DNA from: Bacillus sp. SG-1
Lineage (GTDB): Bacteria; Bacillota; Bacilli; Bacillales; Bacillaceae_B
DNA: 64,000 nucleotides
NCBI RefSeq assembly: GCF_000181495.1
Contig: NZ_ABCF01000003.1
Location: 1 to 64,000, forward strand
Direction: 5' to 3'
Part shown: positions 1-9,350 of the stretch, one piece after another
How the letters are laid out: every line of letters starts with the position of its first letter
Position numbering within the stretch: position 1 is the first letter of the stretch
Program-made: the position numbers and the translations under genes
Notes under the pieces: model-generated
The model's input: only the letters and a program-made list of their open reading frames with translations
The model's database searches: none
What the model was told of the DNA's origin: nothing

Positions 1-872
1 AAAAGCATCTGCCGGAAGTGTTGATTAAATTGGAGCAGGCAGGGTATGAGGCTTCCTGCCATGCGACTGTTTGCGAAGGGGACGCAACAGAAGCGGCCCG
101 CACAGCTGTGGAACGAAAGTATGACCTCGTGGTGGCAGCCGGCGGCGATGGAACGCTGAACGAAGTGGTCAATGGGCTCGCTGAACAGGACTATCGTCCG
201 CGCCTGGGAATTGTCCCAATGGGCACGACGAATGACTTTGCCCGGGCACTCCATATCCCAAGGGACATCGGTGCAGCTGTAGATGTCATCATTAAAGGCG
301 ACACGATTCCGGTCGATATCGGCCGCATGAATGGCGAACGTTATTTTATTAATATTGCAGGCGGAGGAAGAATTACGGAGCTGACTTACGAAGTGCCGAG
401 CAAGCTGAAAACCGTGCTTGGGCAGCTGGCCTATTACTTGAAGGGCGTCGAAATGCTTCCTTCCATTAAAGCGACCGACCTGACGATTGAATATGACGGG
501 AAGCTCTTTGAAGGTGAAGCCATGTTATTCCTGATCGGGCTTACCAATTCAGTGGGAGGATTTGAAAAACTCGCACCTGACGCGTCCATCAACGACGGGA
601 TGTTCTCTTTGTTGATCTTGAAAAAGACAAATCTGGCAGAGTTTATCCGGATAGCAAGTCTTGCGGTCAGAGGCGACCATATCAAGGATCCCAACGTTAT
701 TTACACTCAGGCAAACAGGGTTAAGGTCTACTCCAAGGATAAAGTTCAGTTGAATATCGACGGTGAATTCGGAGGGCTTCTTCCAGTTGAGTTTGAAAAT
801 CTTTACCGCCACCTGGAAGTGTTTGTTCCGATTGACCAAATACGTGAAGAGGATAAAGCGGATAGAGGCTGA
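1..872 (+). CDS. dgkB: Diacylglycerol kinase DgkB (5' end outside window)
   Basis: This soluble lipid kinase phosphorylates diacylglycerol to phosphatidic acid, recycling the diacylglycerol released by lipoteichoic acid synthesis. The reading frame is already open at base 3, reading KHLPEVLIKLEQAGYEA, which matches the region about 20 residues into Bacillus DagK proteins, so only the extreme N-terminus with the first phosphate-binding motif is missing. The nucleotide-binding motif GGDGTLNEVVNG and the following MGTTNDFARAL segment are intact, as is the C-terminal beta-sandwich with NIDGEFGG. It ends in TGA and is followed by a terminator. In B. subtilis the next gene is rlmCD; here rlmCD lies 32.5 kb away. 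Identification rests on family motifs and is very secure. Confidence 0.95.
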   Translation, partial: KHLPEVLIKLEQAGYEASCHATVCEGDATEAARTAVERKYDLVVAAGGDGTLNEVVNGLAEQDYRPRLGIVPMGTTNDFARALHIPRDIGAAVDVIIKGDTIPVDIGRMNGERYFINIAGGGRITELTYEVPSKLKTVLGQLAYYLKGVEMLPSIKATDLTIEYDGKLFEGEAMLFLIGLTNSVGGFEKLAPDASINDGMFSLLILKKTNLAEFIRIASLAVRGDHIKDPNVIYTQANRVKVYSKDKVQLNIDGEFGGLLPVEFENLYRHLEVFVPIDQIREEDKADRG

Positions 873-987
873 TTAGAGTAAATGAATTAAAGGTTGAAGG
901 ACAGACTCAGTGGGAATTCTGGGATTTGACAGAACTTCTCCTGACCTGCTCTTCCAGTAATCATTTTAATAAGTAAGTAATTTCCTG

Positions 988-1017
988 ACGCTGAATTAAT
1001 TTTCAGCGTTTTTTTTT
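988..1017 (+). terminator. Terminator after dgkB
   Basis: An 8-bp perfect stem (ACGCTGAA / TTCAGCGT) with a 6-base loop is followed by nine T residues. It closes the dgkB transcript, separating it from the deacetylase-like gene downstream. The 115 bases between the dgkB stop and the stem show no other feature. Confidence 0.85.
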
Positions 1018-1090
1018 AAAAACCGGGTGTTTTTACCAGGTCGATAAATCAACCGGTTTATTGGCATACTAAGCTAAAAAGGAAGAGATT

Positions 1091-1879
1091 ATGAAAAACA
1101 TCATTGTGTTATGTATGCTTGCTCTATTGTTTGCTACCGGGAATGTTTCAGCAAAAGAACCTGAACCTTCCTCGTTAAAGAAAAGATCCCTATCCATTGT
1201 CATTGATGATTTCGGTAATAATATGGAGGGCACAAAGGAAATGCTGGAGCTTCCCATTTCCTTGACCGTGGCAGTGATGCCGCTGATGGACACGACCAAG
1301 GAAGATGCAGACCTGGCACACCGGTTAGGCCATGAAGTGATAGTCCATATGCCCATGGAACCGTTGAAAGGAAAGCGGAGTTGGCTCGGACCGGGAGCAA
1401 TCACCACTGACCTCAGTAATGAGGAAATCAGAAAAAGGGTTGAAGCGGCAATTGATTCGGTACCATTCGCCGTCGGTATGAACCATCATATGGGATCCAG
1501 GGCATCGGCGGACGAGCGGGTGATGAGAGTGGTCCTGACGGTTTGCAAAGAAAGGGGCCTTTATTATCTGGACAGCAGGACTACACCTAAATCCGTCATC
1601 CCTGAACTGGCGGAAGAAATAGGAGTGCCCCTCTTGGAAAATGAAATGTTTTTTGACGATATATATACTACAAGGCATATCGTGAAACAAGCCAATCGTG
1701 TTGTAAAACGTTTGGAAAAAGACGACGAGGTCATTGCAATTGGCCATGTCGGCATCACAGGGACCAAGATGGTGAACGTTTTAAGAGAGTATATTCCCGT
1801 ATACCTCAATGAAGCGAAGGCGGTGCCGTTATCTGAATTGATTCCGGAATTTGAGTTAGTAAACGAGCGTTTGGAATAA
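1091..1879 (+). CDS. Divergent polysaccharide deacetylase family protein (YibQ-like), secreted
   Basis: A 262-residue exported protein with an N-terminal signal peptide (positively charged MKN, a hydrophobic core, then a likely cut after VSA near residue 21). The mature part has the divergent polysaccharide deacetylase (PF04748) pattern: LSIVIDDFGNN near residue 35, VMPLMD, HEVIVHMPMEP near residue 80, GMNHHMGS near residue 130, and a terminal GHVG segment. The Asp-Asp and His residues correspond to the metal-site positions of the NodB fold. The substrate of this family is not established; a cell-wall or carbohydrate ester or amide is plausible. It begins at ATG with a GGAAGAG ribosome site and stands alone between two terminators. 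Confidence 0.85.
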   Translation: MKNIIVLCMLALLFATGNVSAKEPEPSSLKKRSLSIVIDDFGNNMEGTKEMLELPISLTVAVMPLMDTTKEDADLAHRLGHEVIVHMPMEPLKGKRSWLGPGAITTDLSNEEIRKRVEAAIDSVPFAVGMNHHMGSRASADERVMRVVLTVCKERGLYYLDSRTTPKSVIPELAEEIGVPLLENEMFFDDIYTTRHIVKQANRVVKRLEKDDEVIAIGHVGITGTKMVNVLREYIPVYLNEAKAVPLSELIPEFELVNERLE

Positions 1880-1980
1880 AGGGGAGCCGCAACAAGGAAC
1901 GACATTTAAGCAAAAATTGAAAGTTGAATCATCTTTTGTCCGATTCCCTTTTCAAGCCAGTATATAACGTGTATGGAAAA

Positions 1981-2012
1981 AATAGAGCTCCGTTCAATGC
2001 GGAGCTCTATTT
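1981..2012. terminator. Terminator hairpin, potentially bidirectional
   Basis: A 12-bp perfect stem (AATAGAGCTCCG / CGGAGCTCTATT) around a 7-base loop, flanked by an A run on the left and a T-rich stretch on the right, lies about 100 bases after the deacetylase-like gene. Confidence 0.8.
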
Positions 2013-2093
2013 TTATTTCATTCTTTTTAAAATGTGTTTTCGCAAAATTTTTGGTTTTTAATTCAAGATTTAAAAAAATATAGGTTGGTTGAA

Positions 2094-2122
2094 GCGGAGT
2101 CACGCACCTGGAGCGGAAATCA
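2094..2122 (+). repeat. Fragment (right end) of the ~120-bp fold-back repeat
   Basis: The sequence GCGGAGTCACGCACCTGG followed by AGCGGAAATCAG matches the right-hand end of the element seen in full at 14283-14406, 26921-27040 and 62444-62566. Nothing recognisable of the left end remains upstream. Confidence 0.7.
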
Positions 2123-2243
2123 GTTTTATACATCACAAGAATGATGTCTACCAAAAGAATTTTTAAAGTTGAAATCCCCCGGTGTTTAAGGAACAACACC
2201 AATGGGAAAAGGAGGGTTAGAAAAAGACAAAGGAGTTGAAAAG

Positions 2244-3872
2244 ATGAATAACATGAATATGTACAATTTTGAGGGATTTTTAGGAAAGCTCCCCGATTTT
2301 ATTCTTGCACTAGTAGTTCTTCTTATCGGGTGGCTTATTGCCAAAGGGGTTGAAAAGGCGGTTTACAAACTGCTGAACAGAACCGGGATGGATGACAAGT
2401 TATTCTCTCATATCCCTAACAAAAAATATTCATCTGAAAAAATTATCAGTAAAATCGTATATTGGATTTTACTCTTAATCGTATTCATCATTGCACTAAA
2501 CATCTTAAATCTTGATCTGATCGCAGAACCGCTGGTAAATCTGATGAATTCTATCTTCGGTGCGATTGATAACATCCTTAAAGCAGCTCTCATCCTTCTT
2601 GTTGCTTACGCTATAGCAAAGTTAGTCAGCTACGGTGTACGCAAGCTTGGTGAAGCTTCTCACTTTGATCATCTGCTTGTGAAATGGAAACTGGCAGACA
2701 CTGAAAAGGATGCACATGCAGGCATTGATAAGACAGCTAAGGTCTTGTTCTACCTTGTTCTTCTCTTGTTCTTGCCGGCAGTTCTTTCAGCGCTGGATAT
2801 TACAGGTATATCCGAGCCATTCACGGATATGCTGAACAGTATGCTCGCATTTATTCCTAAATTGCTTGCAGCGGCATTGATTGTCCTTGTGGGATACTTT
2901 GTTGCCAAGCTTGTCCGTACAATTGTGACAAACTTTCTGCATACAATTGGTTTGGAAAAGCTGAGAAGTCGACTTGGATTAAACAACACCCTGAACGGTA
3001 CGACTCTTTCTTCCCTTGTCGGCAATATCGTGTTCATCCTGATTTTGATTCCGACTGTTATTGCCGCACTGGAGAAACTTGATATCGAAGGAGTTTCAGG
3101 ACCGGCAATCGACATGCTTAATGATGTTCTGACGATGCTGCCGAATATCGCTGTAGCCATCGTACTGATTCTGGTCGGTCTTTGGGCAGGACGCATGGCA
3201 GGCAAGTGGACAACCAACTTCCTTGATCAATTGAGCATCAACTCCCTGATGAGCAATATGAAAGTGGGAAGCTGGAAGCCGGGAGAGTCAACTGATTCAC
3301 TCACGATTACGAAGATCCTTGGTTACATTGTTCATTTTGTTGTAGCTTTGCTGTTCATTGTGGAAGCACTGCAGATCGTTGAACTTGAATTCCTTGTGAC
3401 ACTGGCTACGGGTGTATTCGCCTATATCCCGAGCGTCATCGCAGCGATTGTCATTCTGGCTGTCGGACTGTACCTTGGAAATATCGCGAAGAAAGTGTTG
3501 ACCAGCATTCTGAATGGAAACAACAAGAATGTGCTGGCGGCAGTCGCAAAATATGCGATCATCATCATGGCGTTTTTCATGGCGCTTGATCAGCTTGGCA
3601 TTGCACAATCCATCGTTAATTCTGCGTTCATCCTTGTCCTTGGAGGAGTTGCCTTGGCATTCGGCCTTTCATTCGGACTTGGAGGAAGAGAATTTGCATC
3701 TAATTACCTGAGCAAGATGGAAAACAATCTATCTGATATCTCAGTCGATAAAGAAAAAGCAAAAAGAAAGGCTCAGGAAAATCAAAAAGATGATTGGACA
3801 TCTTCAATGAATGAAGACGGTACAATTGATAACCAGCCGAATCGTTTTGACGATGATTTTCCTAAAAGATAA
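2244..3872 (+). CDS. Mechanosensitive ion channel-like protein with repeated conserved TM helices
   Basis: A 542-residue integral membrane protein made of repeated units of the conserved TM-helix family (PF05552): each unit has a helix like LPDFILALVVLLIGWLIAKG followed by a short amphipathic linker such as EKAVYKLLNRTGMDD. At least five such units are seen (near residues 10, 100, 195, 280 and 390). The C-terminal glycine-rich LGGVALAFGLSFGLGGREFA segment is the pore-helix signature of MscS-type channels. Proteins of this type are annotated as small-conductance mechanosensitive channels; the direct activity is unproven. I chose ATG 2244 because AAGGAG sits 8 bases before it; an upstream in-frame ATG at 2202 would add 14 charged residues. 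The last 50 residues are hydrophilic and acidic. Confidence 0.8.
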   Translation: MNNMNMYNFEGFLGKLPDFILALVVLLIGWLIAKGVEKAVYKLLNRTGMDDKLFSHIPNKKYSSEKIISKIVYWILLLIVFIIALNILNLDLIAEPLVNLMNSIFGAIDNILKAALILLVAYAIAKLVSYGVRKLGEASHFDHLLVKWKLADTEKDAHAGIDKTAKVLFYLVLLLFLPAVLSALDITGISEPFTDMLNSMLAFIPKLLAAALIVLVGYFVAKLVRTIVTNFLHTIGLEKLRSRLGLNNTLNGTTLSSLVGNIVFILILIPTVIAALEKLDIEGVSGPAIDMLNDVLTMLPNIAVAIVLILVGLWAGRMAGKWTTNFLDQLSINSLMSNMKVGSWKPGESTDSLTITKILGYIVHFVVALLFIVEALQIVELEFLVTLATGVFAYIPSVIAAIVILAVGLYLGNIAKKVLTSILNGNNKNVLAAVAKYAIIIMAFFMALDQLGIAQSIVNSAFILVLGGVALAFGLSFGLGGREFASNYLSKMENNLSDISVDKEKAKRKAQENQKDDWTSSMNEDGTIDNQPNRFDDDFPKR

Positions 3873-3882
3873 TCAATAAAAA

Positions 3883-3905
3883 GGGCCCGGGGGCATCCCG
3901 GGTCT
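3883..3905 (+). terminator. GC-rich hairpin after the channel gene
   Basis: The arms GGGCCCGGG and CCCGGGTCT pair, with two G-T wobbles, around a short loop 10 bases after the stop codon. The following bases (ATTACATAC) are not a strong T-tract, so termination efficiency is uncertain. Confidence 0.5.
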
Positions 3906-4151
3906 ATTACATACTAATTAGTAGGTAACATGTATTTTGGGTGCCGCATTAACCATTATGCTGAAATAATTTTTAAAATTAGCAAAGATTTGATAGAATA
4001 GAGATACAAAGCTCGAAGTTTGCATTTCATGTAATAATATTCAAAACTAAATAAGTTCATACATACTTATGGGACAGATGTCGCTAAGCGTACTCTGAAT
4101 TGGCTCCGCTTACACTATATTTTGTTGTAATGCAAAATGGTGTATAATTAC

Positions 4152-4170
4152 CAATTATCATTAATAATTG
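4152..4170 (+). promoter_or_regulatory. Perfect 7-5-7 palindrome upstream of the TRAP operon
   Basis: CAATTAT and ATAATTG flank a 5-base centre, 82 bases before the TAXI receptor start codon. The 380-base intergenic region is AT-rich, with several possible promoter hexamers such as TATAAT at about 4143. The palindrome is a candidate operator for the TRAP operon; a Fur-like protein could also use such an AT-rich dyad. The regulator is unknown. Confidence 0.4.
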
Positions 4171-4252
4171 AAAAGTGAATTTATTTACAATATTGTTACA
4201 GATTATGTTAAACTATCTTTGTTATTAAAAAAATTTATAGGGGTGAATGACC

Positions 4253-5242
4253 ATGAAAAAGAGAAGTTTATCATTCAGTGCTGTGATTCTTCTTGCAGTG
4301 ACTATGATTCTGGCAGCTTGCGGCGGCGGAAGCGGCGGTGGATCTGGTGAAGGCGGAGAAACAGAAGTAGACTTTATCGGAATTGCTACAGGTGGTACGG
4401 GTGGTACATACTATCCACTTGGCGGTACATTTGCAAAAATCATTTCAGATGAAGCAGGAATTGAATCTTCAGCATCAACATCTGGTGCATCTGCTGAAAA
4501 TATGGCAAGCATTAAAGCTGGAGATATTGAAATCGCCTTCACACAAACAGATATCGCATCTTATGCGACTGAAGGAACAGAAATGTTCGCTGATAATAAA
4601 GTAGAAAATGCTCAAGGTATCGGTACGTTATACCCTGAGACAATCCAAATCGTTACAACTAAAGGTTCTGGTATTGAATCGGTTGAAGACCTGAAAGGGA
4701 AAGTCGTTTCTGTCGGTGAAGCGGGATCTGGTACATTGTTGAATGCTACACAAATCCTTGAAGTTCATGGATTGAGTGTTGACGATCTGAAAGCACGCAA
4801 CCTTTCTTTCGATGATTCAACAACGGGTATCCAAGACGGTACGATCGACGCAGCGTTCATCACATCTGGAACTCCAACAGGTGCTGTAGAAGGACTTGCG
4901 GCTACTCAAGATATCGTCATCATTCCTGTCTCAGCTGATAAAGCAGACGAGTTGATTGAAAAGTATCCTTACTATGCAAAAGATACAATCAAAGGCGGCA
5001 CTTACAGCAAAATTGACAGCGATATCGAAACAGTTGCTGTCCGCGCAATGCTTGTAACACGCTCTGAAATTTCTGAAGATGTTATCTATGAAGTAACGAA
5101 AGCCATCTTCGAAAATACAGACAAGATCAGCCATGCGAAGGGTGAACTGATCAGTGCGGAAAATGCACTTCAAGGAATGGGTATCGAACTACATCCTGGA
5201 GCTGCAAAATACTTTGAAGAAAAAGGAATCTCTCAAGACTAA
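4253..5242 (+). CDS. TRAP transporter solute receptor, TAXI family (lipoprotein)
   Basis: This is the extracytoplasmic binding protein of a TRAP (tripartite ATP-independent periplasmic) transporter. The 329-residue product starts with a lipoprotein signal ending in the lipobox LAAC (Cys near residue 22), followed by a Gly/Ser linker. It then carries the TAXI hallmark ATGGTGGTYYPLGG and the pattern TSGASAENM, and later DLKGKVVSVGEAGSGT. The ligand is probably a dicarboxylate or glutamate-type organic acid, from family knowledge only. ATG 4253 is chosen over 4247 because AGGGGTGA lies 6 bases upstream of it. A hairpin follows the gene, before the DUF1850 and permease genes with which it forms an operon. 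Confidence 0.92.
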   Translation: MKKRSLSFSAVILLAVTMILAACGGGSGGGSGEGGETEVDFIGIATGGTGGTYYPLGGTFAKIISDEAGIESSASTSGASAENMASIKAGDIEIAFTQTDIASYATEGTEMFADNKVENAQGIGTLYPETIQIVTTKGSGIESVEDLKGKVVSVGEAGSGTLLNATQILEVHGLSVDDLKARNLSFDDSTTGIQDGTIDAAFITSGTPTGAVEGLAATQDIVIIPVSADKADELIEKYPYYAKDTIKGGTYSKIDSDIETVAVRAMLVTRSEISEDVIYEVTKAIFENTDKISHAKGELISAENALQGMGIELHPGAAKYFEEKGISQD

Positions 5243-5264
5243 TATACTTTCTTCAGGCAAGATG

Positions 5265-5296
5265 GAATAGGCCGATCTTATCGGTCTATTCTTTTG
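5265..5296 (+). terminator. Intercistronic hairpin/attenuator within the TRAP operon
   Basis: A 12-bp stem (GAATAGGCCGAT / ATCGGTCTATTC, one G-T wobble) with a 3-base loop, followed by TTTTG, sits 22 bases after the receptor stop and about 65 bases before DUF1850. It would reduce read-through or protect the upstream mRNA, giving more binding protein than permease. Confidence 0.65.
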
Positions 5297-5361
5297 TTAT
5301 GAAGAACGGAATTTGGAAGAATATTCTTTTTCTCCAAAAAGTATGAAAAGAGTGTTGAAGC

Positions 5362-5880
5362 ATGAAGTGGAAAAGAACGGCTGCATTCCTTGCAGCAGGC
5401 ACACTGCTCCTTCTGTTATTCGTTCCCTTCCAACGGTGCGTTGTCCTGGTGTCTCTTAAAACAGAGGGGGATAAGGTCCTGGCTCCGCTGAAATCAGGAG
5501 AAGAGAGTGAGTTCTCCATCCTTTACACTCATTCCATTCATCTTTCTGATGTCCGTGAGGTGTACAAAGCGGATGAATATATGAACATCGTCCAGACAAC
5601 CCTGATTTATGAAGACACAGCGATTGGGATGCCCGGGGGGGCAACAGGAGAAGAGGTTTTTGGAAGAACAGAAGACGGACGGTATAAGATCAGCAATATG
5701 AACCGGACTTTTCCTTTTATTGATATCTCTATCGGACGAGTAGCGGCAAATCATCGTTTCATATACAATGAAAAGGTATACAAACTGGCTGACTACTTTA
5801 AACAAGGAACACTCATCCGCATGAGTGTACAGAAACAATCATTATTTCAACTTTGGAAAGGAGTGATCCTTGATGGATAA
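5362..5880 (+). CDS. DUF1850 domain-containing protein, TRAP-associated
   Basis: A 172-residue protein with a single N-terminal hydrophobic segment (residues 6-25, possibly a signal anchor) and the DUF1850 region with the pattern FSILYTHSIHLSDVREVY near residue 50 and GMPGGATGEE near residue 90. DUF1850 genes typically lie between TAXI receptors and fused TRAP permeases, exactly as here. The role is unknown but presumably accessory to transport. The ribosome site is weak (GTTGAAGC), and the stop codon overlaps the permease start by 8 bases, suggesting translational coupling. Confidence 0.85.
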   Translation: MKWKRTAAFLAAGTLLLLLFVPFQRCVVLVSLKTEGDKVLAPLKSGEESEFSILYTHSIHLSDVREVYKADEYMNIVQTTLIYEDTAIGMPGGATGEEVFGRTEDGRYKISNMNRTFPFIDISIGRVAANHRFIYNEKVYKLADYFKQGTLIRMSVQKQSLFQLWKGVILDG

Positions 5881-7864
5881 CAACTCAAAACACTTCGAGT
5901 CACTGACAGCTGAGCAGCAGCAAGAGCTGTTGGAAAAATATGATCCTGAGTCTTCCACGAGAAAATTCAAGTCGGGAATCGTCAAATGGATCGTATTCTT
6001 TGGATTGCTGGCATTTTCGCTTTTCCAGCTGACAGCCTCCATTTTTCAATTCATTCCCAGGCAATTACTTCTATCCATTCACTTAGGATTTGCATTATCG
6101 CTAATCTTCTTATTATTCCCTGCAAGCAAAAAGAGATCACGCAAGGACAAAGTTGCCTGGTATGACATTATTCTTGCATTATTGTCCATAGTCGTCGGAA
6201 GCTACTGGACGATTATGCAGGACGATATAGTCAGCAGGATCGGAATCATGACAACGGCTGACTTTACAGTCGGGATCATTGCAGTGGTGCTGGTACTTGA
6301 GGCAACACGCCGAGCTGTAGGTTTGCCAATCACAATCATCGCCGGTTCCTTCCTGCTGTATATGTACTATGGAAGAATCATGCCTGGATTCTTGGCACAT
6401 AGAGGGTATGATATTGATGCCATCGTCAAAACAATGTTTTTTACAAGTGAAGGAATTCTTGGGACACCGTTATATGTTTCAGCGACCTTCATCTTCCTGT
6501 TCCTATTGTTCGGGGCGTTTCTGGTCAAGACCGGTGTAGGTCAGTATTTCAATGATCTCGCTGTTTCTCTTGCCGGAAAAAGAACTGGAGGACCGGCGAA
6601 AGTCGCAATCTTCTCAAGTGCCCTGCAAGGAACGATCAGCGGAAGCTCAGTTGCTAACGTTGTAACATCGGGTTCATTCACGATCCCTATGATGAAAAAG
6701 CTGGGTTACCGTAAAGAGTTCGCCGGCGGGGTAGAGGCAGCCGCATCGACGGGCGGTCAGTTAATGCCGCCGATCATGGGTGCAGCCGCATTCCTGATGG
6801 TTGAATTCATCGGCGGGGTTTCCTACTGGGAAATCGCAAAAGCTGCCGCGATTCCAGCCTTGCTTTATTTTACAGGAATCTGGATCATGACCCACTTTGA
6901 AGCAAAGAGAATCGGCTTAAGAGGGTTAACAGATGAAGAAATGCCGGATAGAAAAGAAGTCTTTAAGAAAATTTACTTGTTGCTGCCGATCCTGACAGTT
7001 ATCATCCTATTGTTCTCCGGAATGAGTGTTATGCGTGCGGCCCTATGGTCGATCGTTGCGACGATTGCCATCAGTGCCATCCGCAAAGATACACGAATCG
7101 ATTGGAGAGATGCGGTGGATGCCCTGGTTGATGGGGCGAGAACAGCTCTTTCCGTTGCAGCTGCGACGGCTGCTGCGGGTATCATTGTCGGGGTAGTAAC
7201 GAAAACAGGTCTTGGCCTGACAATGGCAAACGGACTTGTTGACCTTGCCGGAGACTTAACTAACTCTGCTCAAGGAAAGCTGTTATTAACTTTATTCTTC
7301 ACGATGGTGGCTTCCATCATCCTTGGAATGGGTTCACCGACAACAGCGAACTATGTTATCACATCCACCATCGCAGCACCGGCGATTATTTTACTAGGTG
7401 CACCTGAGCTTGCTGCTCACTTATTCGTGTTCTACTTCGGAATTATCGCGGATATCACACCGCCGGTTGCTCTTGCTGCCTTTGCCGCCGCAGGGGTATC
7501 GGGAGGCGAACCGATACGAACCGGACTCAATTCCGCCAAGCTGGCAATTGCCGCGTTCATCATTCCGTATATGTTCGTCTTATCACCGGAACTTCTGATG
7601 ATCGACACGACAATTCCATATCTGTTATGGGTTGTATTCACGGCCATCACTGGTATGATGGCCATCGGAGCAGCCATGATCGGCTTCTGGTACCGCAAAG
7701 TGACGGCTATCGAGCGTGTACTTTGTCTTGCGGCCGGAATCATGCTGATCTACCCAGAAGGAATGACAGACATCTTCGGATTGATCTTGTTTGTCATCAT
7801 GCTGGCGCTTCAGTTCTTCATAAAAGGTAAAAGCAGCGGGGATAAAGAACCTGCTACTGCTTGA
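5873..7864 (+). CDS. TRAP transporter fused permease (4TM/12TM)
   Basis: The 663-residue membrane component of the TAXI-TRAP system, with the small (DctQ-like) and large (DctM-like) subunits joined in one chain. An N-terminal part with about four helices (residues 35-125) precedes the DctM-like domain, which contains GTISGSSVANVVTSGSFT near residue 260, TGGQLMPPIMGAAAF near residue 295, and GMGSPTTANYV near residue 485. It uses an ion gradient to drive solute uptake with the upstream lipoprotein. ATG 5873 lies 9 bases after AAAGGAG and is preferred to the in-frame TTG at 5870. A strong terminator follows, ending the three-gene operon. Confidence 0.93.
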   Translation: MDNNSKHFESLTAEQQQELLEKYDPESSTRKFKSGIVKWIVFFGLLAFSLFQLTASIFQFIPRQLLLSIHLGFALSLIFLLFPASKKRSRKDKVAWYDIILALLSIVVGSYWTIMQDDIVSRIGIMTTADFTVGIIAVVLVLEATRRAVGLPITIIAGSFLLYMYYGRIMPGFLAHRGYDIDAIVKTMFFTSEGILGTPLYVSATFIFLFLLFGAFLVKTGVGQYFNDLAVSLAGKRTGGPAKVAIFSSALQGTISGSSVANVVTSGSFTIPMMKKLGYRKEFAGGVEAAASTGGQLMPPIMGAAAFLMVEFIGGVSYWEIAKAAAIPALLYFTGIWIMTHFEAKRIGLRGLTDEEMPDRKEVFKKIYLLLPILTVIILLFSGMSVMRAALWSIVATIAISAIRKDTRIDWRDAVDALVDGARTALSVAAATAAAGIIVGVVTKTGLGLTMANGLVDLAGDLTNSAQGKLLLTLFFTMVASIILGMGSPTTANYVITSTIAAPAIILLGAPELAAHLFVFYFGIIADITPPVALAAFAAAGVSGGEPIRTGLNSAKLAIAAFIIPYMFVLSPELLMIDTTIPYLLWVVFTAITGMMAIGAAMIGFWYRKVTAIERVLCLAAGIMLIYPEGMTDIFGLILFVIMLALQFFIKGKSSGDKEPATA

Positions 7865-7926
7865 GCCGGAAATTAACCTCAAGGTAACAGGTTTATTTCG
7901 GAACCGAACAAGTAAATAACAAAGTA

Positions 7927-7967
7927 AAACGCACTGTATTTTATTGTGAAATACAGTGCGTTTTTTT
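7927..7967 (+). terminator. Strong terminator of the TRAP operon
   Basis: A 15-bp perfect stem (AAACGCACTGTATTT / AAATACAGTGCGTTT) with a 7-base loop, followed by a run of T residues. Confidence 0.92.
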
Positions 7968-8208
7968 GTGTTGATAACAAGTGTGTTTTAGTTGCCAAGT
8001 GTATACAACAACACATATTATCAAATAGAGATATGGAAGAATACGAGGTGTGGAAGTCAAAATTTAGTTCTTCGGAGAGATTACTTTACCCGATACTTTC
8101 CTTGTACTAAAAAGAACTAATGTGTTAATGTTAGGTGGAAGAAACGACTAATGGGAAGCTTGAGAGTTTTTTAGTTACTTTCCCTTAACGGAAAGGAGAC
8201 TTTAGCAT

Positions 8209-8799
8209 ATGTCATTAGACTTCACGCAAGCAGACATTAATAATTCAAGTGATCAAACAAACAGCCTAGAAACCCTAACTGAAGGGCATGTTTTTTATCG
8301 ATTCCAGAATGAAGAAGTTTACATCGACAAGTTACTTTCCTTTATCAAAACTGGAATAGAAAGAAAACAACATATCCTCATTATTGAAAACATGAGAACT
8401 ACCTTAAAAATAAAATCTAAGATTGATAGTATATTTAGTGATGAACAGCTACAGTGTATTTCTCTGGTAAACAACTTTGATTATTACCTATCAAGTGGAG
8501 ATTTCAACACAAAGGTGATTATAGAATATTTTCAGAAAGACCTTTCTGTCTTGAAAAAATTTAATTCTTCAATTCGTACGTGGGCTCAAGTGGAATGGGC
8601 TTCAACCGAACCAGATGAAGAACTACTTAGGAAATTCGAATCCTCCGCAGATGACTTTGTTATAGAAGCACGTATGCTTTCTGTTTGTGCATACGATTCG
8701 CATCGTTTAAATCCCAGATTGAATACAACGTTGGAACAATTACACAAATACATTATGACTGATGATACATTTCAGCTGTCTCCGTTTTATAATAAATAG
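8209..8799 (+). CDS. MEDS domain-containing protein
   Basis: A 196-residue soluble protein with the MEDS (methanogen/methylotroph DcmR sensory) domain pattern: GHVFYRFQNEEVYIDKLLSF near residue 27, an IERKQHILII strand, and RTWAQVEWA near residue 125, followed by a helical SVCAYD segment that is common in these domains. MEDS proteins are thought to be ligand or redox sensors, often linked to anti-sigma or two-component regulation; here there is no output domain, so it may work through a partner. GGAAAGGAG precedes the ATG by 12 bases. The gene is isolated: 344 bases lie before it (only the TRAP terminator is recognised) and 900 after. It is more AT-rich than its neighbours. Confidence 0.75.
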   Translation: MSLDFTQADINNSSDQTNSLETLTEGHVFYRFQNEEVYIDKLLSFIKTGIERKQHILIIENMRTTLKIKSKIDSIFSDEQLQCISLVNNFDYYLSSGDFNTKVIIEYFQKDLSVLKKFNSSIRTWAQVEWASTEPDEELLRKFESSADDFVIEARMLSVCAYDSHRLNPRLNTTLEQLHKYIMTDDTFQLSPFYNK

Positions 8800-8966
8800 A
8801 CTTGTATTCAGTGGTCCTATACTGGCCTAACTGGTTCGGTTTCGGAGTGCAAAAAGGCGCTGCTTGATTAGCGGAATAATCCTTACTAAATTTAAATCAA
8901 AAAATACACAGTAATTGGTTTATGTAGTTCAATTTAGAGGTACAAACCATAAAAATTCATAGTCTT

Positions 8967-9007
8967 TAGCATACGAATCCGCACCATTATTCGTATGCTA
9001 TTTTTTT
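8967..9007 (+). terminator. Terminator downstream of the MEDS gene
   Basis: A 12-bp perfect stem (TAGCATACGAAT / ATTCGTATGCTA) with a 10-base loop and seven T residues, about 170 bases beyond the stop codon. Confidence 0.85.
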
Positions 9008-9116
9008 ATTGATAGTACAGCATATCTTTTACTTTCAAGTGTGTTTTCGTTTCTATAACCGCAACACTGAAATATATTATTTACGTGGCAAATTCATTGT
9101 GTAATGGTATAAAAAG

Positions 9117-9141
9117 CCATAACGGATTTTATCCATTATGG
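9117..9141. other. Hairpin without T-tract in gene-free region
   Basis: CCATAACGGA and TCCATTATGG form a 10-bp stem (one G-T pair) around a 5-base loop. It lies inside the gene-free stretch 8800-9696. No start codon with a ribosome site and no known RNA motif was seen nearby, so its purpose is unclear. Confidence 0.4.
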
Positions 9142-9350
9142 TTAATTCGTTCTTATAGAGATTAAAATAACTTAACAAGTCCACTTTCTATCCTCAAAAC
9201 AAGCCCCTCGTTTGTTCAACAAGCGATTCTTTATTCCTGGCACTCCTCCGCCATAGAAGCAAGGCCCCCAAAAAAGTACCTGCACCATTAGCTTATATAA
9301 TAAAGGAAGAAATTTCTCTTAAGTAAGAAATGTCGAGGAAAGTAGGTCAA

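Noticed and set aside
4168-4350. Short frame overlapping the TAXI receptor start
   Set aside because: It overlaps the well-supported lipoprotein signal sequence in another frame and has no ribosome site.
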